Assembly (NCBI RefSeq): GCF_002860355.1
Contig: NZ_NMWU01000021.1
Location: 62,001 to 126,000 of the forward strand
DNA length: 64,000 bases
Direction of reading: 5' to 3'
Source: Bifidobacterium margollesii
Lineage (GTDB): Bacteria; Actinomycetota; Actinomycetes; Actinomycetales; Bifidobacteriaceae
Below, piece by piece: positions 57,180 through 64,000 of the stretch. Below the pieces are notes generated by a model. The model was not told where the DNA came from. It saw only the letters and a program-made list of their open reading frames with translations, and ran no database searches. The position numbers were made by a program, and so were the translations under genes. The stretch's first letter is position 1. Every line of letters starts with the position of its first letter.

Positions 57180-58087
57180 AGCACCTCCTCCAAAGCCTGA
57201 CGGATAGTGGTATCGAGATGGGACGGCAATGCGTCGAAATCGGTGCCGGTCATATACGCCAGCTGCGGAATGGCCTGATACAGCAGCATCTCCTCGCCGC
57301 CGATCGCCGTTCCCCCGCGACTGCGGTACGCCTGCATAAGCAGAGTGGGGCGTGGGTCGTAGATCACGTCAAGCAGCAGACCGCCGACGGGACCATCGTC
57401 ATTCGCCAGCAGCGACGAAGCCGTGGAGTCCGCGGCATGGGACGGCAACGTACTGATCACGATCCTTTCGCCAGCGATGATCTCGGGAATCTGCTTCATC
57501 GAGATCACGTCGACGCTCATGCCGAATGTCTGAGCGAAGGGGGCTATGGCATGGGCCTTGTCCGCATGACGGGCGGCGATGGTCACATGCTCGATCTGCA
57601 TGGTGGAGCATGCGGCGATGGCCGACGTCGCGGTATTGCCCGATCCTATGATCAGTGCCTTGGCGGGCAACGTCGCATAGGTGGCGTCATCGTTCCTGCC
57701 GTATTTCCTCACGGCGTTGGTGATCGCCAGATTGATGCCCGCCACATCGGTGTTGTACAGGTGGATGGCGGGTCCGGATGCGCCCGGCCTCCACTCGAAG
57801 ATCGCGGTGTTGGCCACGCCGAGTTTTTCGGCCCAGCGGTTGGACGTCCTTCCCATGGGCATGATGGCCTTCTTCAACGGCATGGTCAGGCTCAGCCCAT
57901 GCCATCGAGGATCGAGTTCACCGATGAAATCCGCGAGAGAGTGTTCGTCCACCTCATGGCTGTCATAGAACCAGTCGCTCAGCCCCATGGCCTTGTAGGC
58001 GGTGTTATGGATCAGCGGCGACAGTGAGTGCGAGATGGGTTTGCCCAATACGGCGGCCCGGTGCCTGATTTCTGTCATGAGGTGCAT
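57176..58087 (-). CDS. aroE: Shikimate dehydrogenase
   Basis: 303 residues. The substrate-binding SHSLSPLIHNTAYKAM is near the start, with LSLTMPLKKAIMP, then ALIIGSGNTATSAIA as the NADP Rossmann loop. It makes shikimate in aromatic amino acid synthesis. It overlaps rapZ (ATGA), so the two are coupled. Confidence 0.9.
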   Translation of the reverse strand: MHLMTEIRHRAAVLGKPISHSLSPLIHNTAYKAMGLSDWFYDSHEVDEHSLADFIGELDPRWHGLSLTMPLKKAIMPMGRTSNRWAEKLGVANTAIFEWRPGASGPAIHLYNTDVAGINLAITNAVRKYGRNDDATYATLPAKALIIGSGNTATSAIAACSTMQIEHVTIAARHADKAHAIAPFAQTFGMSVDVISMKQIPEIIAGERIVISTLPSHAADSTASSLLANDDGPVGGLLLDVIYDPRPTLLMQAYRSRGGTAIGGEEMLLYQAIPQLAYMTGTDFDALPSHLDTTIRQALEEVL

Positions 58088-58162
58088 CTCCTTCGTCTCT
58101 TTGCCTTATGCTACCGCTCACATCCTGACAATCAAATCGGCATCAGGCTCCAGGCCGCACGG

Positions 58163-60469
58163 TCAGGCGCGTTCACGCAAGGAATCATGGATCGTTCGGG
58201 CTTTCTTCTCTCCGATGCCGGGAATCTTGAGGAACTCCTCCATCGGGGCCTCCCGCATGGCCTTGACCGATCCGAAGTGTTTCAGCAGTTTCTTCTGGTA
58301 GGTCAATCCGACGCCGGGAATGTCGTCCAACGCGGAGCGCAACGATCCCTTGGAACGGGTTTCACGATGGTAGGTGATCGCGAATCGGTGGGATTCGTCG
58401 CGCACCCGCTGCAGGAGGTACATGCCTTCGGACTGTCGCCTGAGGATGACCGGATAGTCGTCATCGGGAAGCCATACCTCTTCAAGACGCTTGGAGAGGC
58501 CGCACAATGCCACGTCGTCCACACCGCAGTCCGCCAGCGCCTTGGCGGCCGCAGCGACCTGAGGCCGTCCGCCGTCCACCACGATGAGGTTCGGCTTGTA
58601 GGCGAAATGCCGTCGATCCGTGTTCTGCTGAACGATCGGCTCCCCGTCATGACCACCTCCCCCGTCGCGGGCGGCGCGCTCCTCCCGCCGTTCGTTGTCG
58701 ATGCTCTCGCCCGAATCCCCGGCGATGTTGCCGTGGCGGAATCGGCGGGTCAGCGTTTCGTACAGTGCGGTGACGTCGTCCACTGCGCCTTTGCCGTCCT
58801 TGCCGCGGATGGCGAAGCGGCGGTATTCGCTTTTCTTGGCCACGCCGTCTTCGAACACCACCATCGAGGCCACCTGGAAGATGCCTCCCACGGTGTTCGA
58901 GATGTCGTAGCATTCGATGCGCAGAGGCGCCTGTTTCAGCCCCAGGGCCTTCGCCACGTCGTTCATGGCCTTGGTACGCAGCCCCACATCCTTGATGCGG
59001 CTCATTTTGCTGCGTTGCAGCGCCTGTCGGGCGTTCTCCCCGGCTCGGTCCATCAGAGTCCGCTTATCGCCTCGGATCGCAACGCGGATGGTGACCGCTC
59101 CCCCACGCAGTCCGGTGAGCCACCGTTCGAGCTCCTCCCGGCGGCTTGGTTCGACAGGCACCAGCACCTCACGCGGGACCGGGGCGATCGGGGCGAGCAG
59201 ATCGGCCCTACCGGTCTGCTCCCTCCTCATGTTGCGCGCACGCGTGGCTTGGGCTCTGGTCCGCGCGTCCGTGGCGGTGACGGTCTGCGTGCTGCCGAGA
59301 GCATCCCGACTGGTCGAGATCACCATCTGATCATTGACCGTCTGATCATCGACGCCGGGGTTCTCTCCGGCGTTCTCCGCATACACCTGGGTGATCAGAT
59401 CGGCGATCAGATCGGCATCCGAGATATCCTCCACACGTTCGACGGTCCAATTGCGTTCGCCTCGAATCGCTCCGGCCCGGACGAAGAACGCATGGACCGA
59501 CGCTTCGAGCTCGTCGGCGGCGAAGCCGAAGACGTCGGCGTCCACCTGATCGTCGAACACCACGGAATTCTGCTGCAGCACCGTGCCTAGCATCTGGATC
59601 TGATCGCGCAGACGCGCGGCCTTTTCGAACTCCAGATCGGCGCTGGCCGCCTTCATGTCGGCGGTGAGCTGCGCGATGTATGATTTCCCAAGCCGTCCGG
59701 TCATCACGCCGACCAGCTGCTCGCACAGGCGGCGATGCTCCTTCGCGTCGATGCGGCCGACGCAGGGGGCCGAGCATTTGCCGATGCTGGCGAGCAGGCA
59801 TGGACGGTCGGTGAGCCCGGCCTTGCGGAAGGCGCTTGCCGAGCAGGTGCGCACGGGAAAGCTCGCCAGCAGCCTGTCGAGCGACTGCCGTACATCCCAC
59901 ACCTTGGCGTACGGTCCGAAATATCGGGTGCCGTGATGCCAGCGGCTTCGGGTGATCCACACGCGTGGATACTCCTCGCCTACGGAGACCGCGAGATACG
60001 GATAGGTCTTGTCGTCGCGGAACACCACGTTGAACCTCGGATCGAACTCCTTGATCCACGTGTATTCCAGCGTCAGCGCTTCCAGCTCGGTGCCGACGAC
60101 GGTCCATTCGAGGCTACGAGCGGTAAGCACCATCGTCTGGGTGCGCGGATGCAGCTGATACAGCGGCTGGAAGTAGTTCGTCAGGCGGTTGCGCAGGTTC
60201 TTCGCCTTGCCTACGTAGATCACCCGTCCCTCGCCGTCACGCCACTTGTACACGCCGGGCTCGGCGGGAATATCGCCGGTCCTCGGCCGGAACAGGTCGC
60301 GGGAGTCGCCGAGCAGCGGGGCGCCGTTGACGTTGACCCGCGGCCGCTCTCCGACGGATGTGGGGACTCCGTCACCGTGCCGGTCAGTCCGCCGTCGGTC
60401 CTGCAGCATACGATCCGCGGCATCCTGCCATACGTCGGGCGAATGGCGTTCGATCATGCCTGATGCCAT
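58163..60469 (-). CDS. uvrC: Excinuclease ABC subunit C
   Basis: 768 residues, somewhat long. After an N-terminal extension of about 60 residues come the GIY-YIG domain (EPGVYKWRDGEGRVIYVGKA), the UvrBC motif (ADLEFEKAARLRDQIQ), the RNase H-like domain (RIECYDISN, LIVVDGGRPQVAAA) and the HhH tail (DIPGVGLTYQKKLLKHFGSV, KIPGIGEKKARTI). It makes both incisions in nucleotide excision repair. AAGGA precedes the ATG. An inserted stretch near 380-430 separates the domains. Confidence 0.95.
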   Translation of the reverse strand: MASGMIERHSPDVWQDAADRMLQDRRRTDRHGDGVPTSVGERPRVNVNGAPLLGDSRDLFRPRTGDIPAEPGVYKWRDGEGRVIYVGKAKNLRNRLTNYFQPLYQLHPRTQTMVLTARSLEWTVVGTELEALTLEYTWIKEFDPRFNVVFRDDKTYPYLAVSVGEEYPRVWITRSRWHHGTRYFGPYAKVWDVRQSLDRLLASFPVRTCSASAFRKAGLTDRPCLLASIGKCSAPCVGRIDAKEHRRLCEQLVGVMTGRLGKSYIAQLTADMKAASADLEFEKAARLRDQIQMLGTVLQQNSVVFDDQVDADVFGFAADELEASVHAFFVRAGAIRGERNWTVERVEDISDADLIADLITQVYAENAGENPGVDDQTVNDQMVISTSRDALGSTQTVTATDARTRAQATRARNMRREQTGRADLLAPIAPVPREVLVPVEPSRREELERWLTGLRGGAVTIRVAIRGDKRTLMDRAGENARQALQRSKMSRIKDVGLRTKAMNDVAKALGLKQAPLRIECYDISNTVGGIFQVASMVVFEDGVAKKSEYRRFAIRGKDGKGAVDDVTALYETLTRRFRHGNIAGDSGESIDNERREERAARDGGGGHDGEPIVQQNTDRRHFAYKPNLIVVDGGRPQVAAAAKALADCGVDDVALCGLSKRLEEVWLPDDDYPVILRRQSEGMYLLQRVRDESHRFAITYHRETRSKGSLRSALDDIPGVGLTYQKKLLKHFGSVKAMREAPMEEFLKIPGIGEKKARTIHDSLRERA

Positions 60470-60495
60470 GCAACGTCCTTTCGTTTACTCCTCGT

Positions 60496-63400
60496 CTATT
60501 CCGCCGCTAGCATGGGCTTCAGGAAACGGCCGGTCCATGATTCCCCGCATTCGGACACCTGCTCGGGTGTACCCTGGGCCACGACCGTACCGCCGCCGTC
60601 TCCGCCTTCCGGTCCGAGATCGATGATCCAGTCGGCCGACTTGACGACGTCAAGATTATGCTCGATCACGATCACGGTGTTGCCCTTGTCGACCAGGCCC
60701 TGCAACACGACGAGCAGTTTGCGTACGTCCTCGAAATGCAGACCGGTGGTCGGTTCGTCGAGAATATAGATGGTCTTGCCGTCGGACCGCTTCTGCAGCT
60801 CGGTGGCGAGCTTCACGCGCTGCGATTCACCTCCGGAGAGGGTCGGGGCCGGCTGTCCGAGCCGGATGTAGCCGAGACCCACATCCACCAGCGTGTCGAG
60901 GTAACGGGCGATGGAGGGATACGCCTTGAAGAAGTCGGCGGCCTCCTCGATGGGCATGTTCAGCACGTCGGACACGGTCTTGCCGTTGTATTTCACCTCA
61001 AGCGTCTCGCGGTTGTACCGCTGCCCGTGGCATACCTCACAGTCCACGTACACGTCGGGAAGGAAGTTCATCTCGATCTTCAGCGTACCGTCGCCGTGGC
61101 AGGCCTCGCATCGACCGCCCTTCACGTTGAACGAGAAGCGTCCCGGACCGTATCCGCGCACCTGTGCTTCGGGCGTCTTGGCGAACAGCTGACGGATCTT
61201 ATCCCATACGCCGGTGTAGGTGGCGGGGTTGGATCGCGGCGTGCGGCCGATGGGATTCTGATCCACATGGATCACCTTGCGCAGCTGGTCGACGCCCTCC
61301 ACGCGGGTGTGCTTGCCCGGTACGATGCGCGCACCGTTGAGCCGGTCGGCGAGCACCGGGTAGAGGATCGTGTTCACCAGCGTGGATTTGCCGGAGCCCG
61401 ACACTCCGGTGACGCAGGTGAACACGCCGAGCGGGAAGCTGACGCGGATGTTCTTCAGATTGTTCTCCCGCGCCCCCACCACGGTGAGCGCACGGGTTCT
61501 GCGCACCTTCCGGCGTCGGGCCGGCACCTCGATCGCACGGCGGCCGGCGATGTAGTCGCCGGTGACGGATCGGGCTGCGTCGACGAGATGGTTCGCCGGG
61601 CCTGAGTAGACGACCTCTCCCCCGTGTTCGCCCGCACCGGGACCGATGTCGACCAGCCAGTCGGCCTTCTCGATGGTCTCCTGATCGTGTTCGACCACGA
61701 TCAGGGTGTTGCCGAGGTCGCGCAGGTGATGCAGCGTTTCGATGAGGCGTTCGTTGTCGCGCTGGTGCAGGCCGATGGACGGTTCGTCGAGCACGTACAT
61801 CACGCCCACCAGTCCCGAACCGATCTGCGTGGCGAGACGGATGCGCTGCGCCTCGCCGCCGGACAGCGTGGCGGCGGCGCGCGACAGCGTCAGATAGTCG
61901 AGGCCGACGTCGTTGAGGAATCCCAGCCGGGCGCGGATCTCCTTGAGCACCTCACCGGCGATAGCAGCCGCCGATCCTGTCAGATGCAGATCGTTCACCC
62001 ACGCCAGTGCCTTGCGCACCGGCATGTCGCACACATCGAAGATGGATCTGCCGTCCACGGTGACGGCCAGCACTTCGGGTTTGAGCCTCCTGCCGCCGCA
62101 CTCCTGACAGGGCACTTCGCGCATATACGACTCGTAGTACTGCTTCATCGAATCGGAGTCGGTCTCGTCATGGCGACGCATCAGCGTGCGCACCACGCCT
62201 TCGAAGCCGGTGGAATATTCGCGCAGACGTCCCCAGCGGTTGCGGTAGGAGACGCGTACCTTGAAATCGTGGCCGTACATGATCGCCTGGCGCACGTCTT
62301 CGGGAAGATCCTTCCACGGCGTGCCCATGGAGAACCCCATCTCGTCGGCCAGTCCTTCGAGCACATGCCCGTAGTACTGCGAGGTGGTCTTGGTGTTCGA
62401 CCACGGTTCGATCACGCCGTCCGCCAGCGACTTGTCCGGGTCGGAGATCACCAGTTCGGGGTCGATCTCCAACTTGAATCCGAGTCCGGTGCATACCGGG
62501 CAGGCGCCGTAGGGTGCATTGAATGAGAAGGTGCGTGGCTCGATCTCGTCGAGCTCCAGTTGGTGGCCGTTTGGGCAGCTGCGTTTTTCGGAGAAAGGCT
62601 GCCGGCGTGCGGGGTCCTTGGCGTCCACGTCCACGAAATCGGCGATCACCACGCCGGAGGCGAGCTTCAATGCGGTCTCCACCGAATCGGTGAGGCGCTG
62701 CCGTATGCCGTCCTTGACCACCAGACGGTCCACCACCACTTCGATGGTGTGCTTCTTCTGCTTGGCGAGTTTGATGTCGTCGGAGAGCTGGGTCATTTCA
62801 CCGTCGATGAGGGCGCGGGCGTAGCCGTCCGAGCGCAGGGTCTCCAGCAGTTCCACGAATTCGCCCTTGCGCCCCTTGACCACGGGCGCGAGGATCTGGA
62901 ACCGGGTGCGATCGGGCTTCGCCATAAGCGTGTCGACGATCTGCTGCGGGGTCTGAGCGGTGACGAGCTGGCCGCATTCGGGGCAGTGCGGCACGCCGGT
63001 GCGGGCGAACAGCAGTCGCAGATAGTCATACACCTCGGTGATGGTGCCGACGGTGGATCGCGGATTGCGGTTCGTGGTCTTCTGGTCGATGGATACCGCG
63101 GGGCTCAGGCCTTCGATGAAGTCGACGTCGGGCTTGTCCATCTGGCCGAGGAACTGACGGGCGTAGGCGGACAGCGATTCCACGTACCGGCGCTGCCCCT
63201 CCGCGAACAGGGTGTCGAACGCCATGGACGATTTGCCGGAGCCGGAAAGTCCGGTGAACACGACCATGCGGTTGCGAGGGAACGATAGATCGACGTTCTT
63301 GAGATTGTGCTCGCGAGCGCCTTGGATGATGATCTTGCGGTCGTTGGGCATGTGTGAGAGGTCGGCGATGAGCGTGCCCGAGGGTTGGTCGTCGCTGGGC

Positions 63401-63504
63401 AGCCAGGTGATGTGGTCGTCGTCCGTGTTTCGCATGGTGCCGACGGTTGCGGTACTGGTTTCGGCGTTGGTTCCGGAATGCTGTGGTGTGGTCGTGTCGG
63501 TCAC
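60496..63504 (-). CDS. uvrA: Excinuclease ABC subunit A
   Basis: About 1,000 residues with two ABC modules. The first has [19 protein letters not shown] (Walker A) and zinc-finger CPECG and CPNGH parts. The second has [18 protein letters not shown] and [11 protein letters not shown], and the signatures [12 protein letters not shown] and [12 protein letters not shown]. It recognises DNA damage with UvrB. The start is uncertain: a GTG at 63504 follows AGAGGA closely, and ATG at 63570 is the longer choice. uvrC follows by 26 bases. Confidence 0.94.
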   Translation of the reverse strand: MTDTTTPQHSGTNAETSTATVGTMRNTDDDHITWLPSDDQPSGTLIADLSHMPNDRKIIIQGAREHNLKNVDLSFPRNRMVVFTGLSGSGKSSMAFDTLFAEGQRRYVESLSAYARQFLGQMDKPDVDFIEGLSPAVSIDQKTTNRNPRSTVGTITEVYDYLRLLFARTGVPHCPECGQLVTAQTPQQIVDTLMAKPDRTRFQILAPVVKGRKGEFVELLETLRSDGYARALIDGEMTQLSDDIKLAKQKKHTIEVVVDRLVVKDGIRQRLTDSVETALKLASGVVIADFVDVDAKDPARRQPFSEKRSCPNGHQLELDEIEPRTFSFNAPYGACPVCTGLGFKLEIDPELVISDPDKSLADGVIEPWSNTKTTSQYYGHVLEGLADEMGFSMGTPWKDLPEDVRQAIMYGHDFKVRVSYRNRWGRLREYSTGFEGVVRTLMRRHDETDSDSMKQYYESYMREVPCQECGGRRLKPEVLAVTVDGRSIFDVCDMPVRKALAWVNDLHLTGSAAAIAGEVLKEIRARLGFLNDVGLDYLTLSRAAATLSGGEAQRIRLATQIGSGLVGVMYVLDEPSIGLHQRDNERLIETLHHLRDLGNTLIVVEHDQETIEKADWLVDIGPGAGEHGGEVVYSGPANHLVDAARSVTGDYIAGRRAIEVPARRRKVRRTRALTVVGARENNLKNIRVSFPLGVFTCVTGVSGSGKSTLVNTILYPVLADRLNGARIVPGKHTRVEGVDQLRKVIHVDQNPIGRTPRSNPATYTGVWDKIRQLFAKTPEAQVRGYGPGRFSFNVKGGRCEACHGDGTLKIEMNFLPDVYVDCEVCHGQRYNRETLEVKYNGKTVSDVLNMPIEEAADFFKAYPSIARYLDTLVDVGLGYIRLGQPAPTLSGGESQRVKLATELQKRSDGKTIYILDEPTTGLHFEDVRKLLVVLQGLVDKGNTVIVIEHNLDVVKSADWIIDLGPEGGDGGGTVVAQGTPEQVSECGESWTGRFLKPMLAAE

Positions 63505-63650
63505 GATTCCTCTGCTTCGATGGTGGGGTTTCTCCGTTGGTGTATCGCCCTCTAGGATAGCGCGGCTCATCCCGTGTTTCGAACATCAGTTCGATGTTGG
63601 CGTAGTGTCGATGTTGGCGTGGTGTGGTCGTCATTGCGCTGTTCGGTGGT

Positions 63651-64000
63651 TCAGTAGCCGTGGGCGTGGAGGGTTTCGTCGTCGAATCCGAAGTAGTGGC
63701 CGATTTCGTGCATGACGGTTTTGCGGATCTGGTCGACCAGTTCGTCGTGGGTGTCGCAGATGCGTTCGTGGGGGCCTTTGAAGATCGTGATGATGTCGGG
63801 CATGACGCCGCCGTAGTCGTTGGTGCGTTGCGGGAGCGGTATGCCTTCGTAGAGTCCGAGCAGTTCGTCGTGGGGATTGTGCATGGTAGCGAGCTCGCGT
63901 TCGTCGGGTTCGTCGGCCATGGCGATGCCGATGTTGGCGAGCGCGTTGTGGAATCGTGGCGGGATGAGTCGTAGTGCTTCTTCGATGGCGGTTTCGAAGT
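63651..64000 (-). CDS. Zincin-like metallopeptidase, 5' end cut by window
   Basis: The frame is open from the window edge to a stop at 63651. It contains FETAIEEALRLIPPRFHNAL, DIITIFKGPHERICDTHDEL and HEIGHYFGFDD, the HExxH zinc motif of the MMP/zincin-like type 1 family (Pfam PF06262). These small proteins are widespread in actinobacteria. Substrates are unknown. Confidence 0.82.
   Translation of the reverse strand, partial: FETAIEEALRLIPPRFHNALANIGIAMADEPDERELATMHNPHDELLGLYEGIPLPQRTNDYGGVMPDIITIFKGPHERICDTHDELVDQIRKTVMHEIGHYFGFDDETLHAHGY

Noticed and set aside
58028-59590. A 520-codon plus-strand frame
   Set aside because: Opposite uvrC, with no motif.

Overview
The window looks like chromosomal DNA of a Bifidobacterium (family Bifidobacteriaceae). 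This rests on recognised proteins and gene order, not on a database search. The pointers are a fused cytidylate kinase-Der GTPase, transketolase and transaldolase side by side, a eukaryote-type UDP-glucose pyrophosphorylase, RbpA, WhiA, a PafBC-type WYL regulator near a HelY-type helicase, pgk-tpiA-secG without gap, and GC-rich codon use. Most of the window is ordinary housekeeping DNA. One accessory island lies at about 3.5-9.5 kb.

Layout. 1-3.4 kb: a partial zinc-ribbon membrane protein with a G9 tract upstream, a lipoprotein nuclease and a polytopic membrane protein. 3.5-9.5 kb: a decayed integrative element bounded by two similar dyad sequences (3527-3551 and 9509-9535). It holds a HigBA-type toxin-antitoxin pair, a frameshifted HicB-like gene, an internally deleted DNA methyltransferase, an intact orphan AAA ATPase behind six 10-bp repeats, a truncated phage ssDNA-binding protein, a frameshifted N-formylglutamate amidohydrolase, an ORF with an amber codon at position 5, and an integrase lacking its catalytic tyrosine. 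9.7-23 kb: HAD phosphatase, rbpA, HelY-like helicase, diacylglycerol kinase, PafBC-like regulator, UDP-glucose pyrophosphorylase, cmk-der, a pseudouridine synthase and an aquaporin-family channel. 23-35.5 kb, all minus strand: DUF3017, purH, PerM-like protein, sucD, sucC, apt, yajC, ruvB, ruvA, ruvC, yebC, thrS.

35.7-36.3 kb: five tRNA genes (two Gly-GCC, Cys-GCA, Val-GAC, Val-CAC) behind a good sigma-70-type promoter. 36.4-45.5 kb: a PAC2 protein, uppP, a fructosamine-kinase-like protein, dnaJ-hrcA with a CIRCE operator, then tkt and tal, each with a hairpin just upstream of its ribosome-binding site. 45.6-52.4 kb: two aminotransferases (one fused to an XRE-type HTH domain), two very small ORFs, brnQ, a GNAT acetyltransferase and a Cof-type phosphatase. 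52.4-64 kb, all minus strand: secG, tpiA, pgk, whiA, rapZ, aroE, uvrC, uvrA and a partial zincin-like metallopeptidase.

How the genes connect: tkt, tal, pgk, tpiA and the UDP-glucose pyrophosphorylase serve bifidobacterial central carbon and sugar-nucleotide metabolism. ruvABC, uvrA, uvrC and yebC form a recombination and repair group. The accessory island is the least conserved part and carries most of the unexplained structure.
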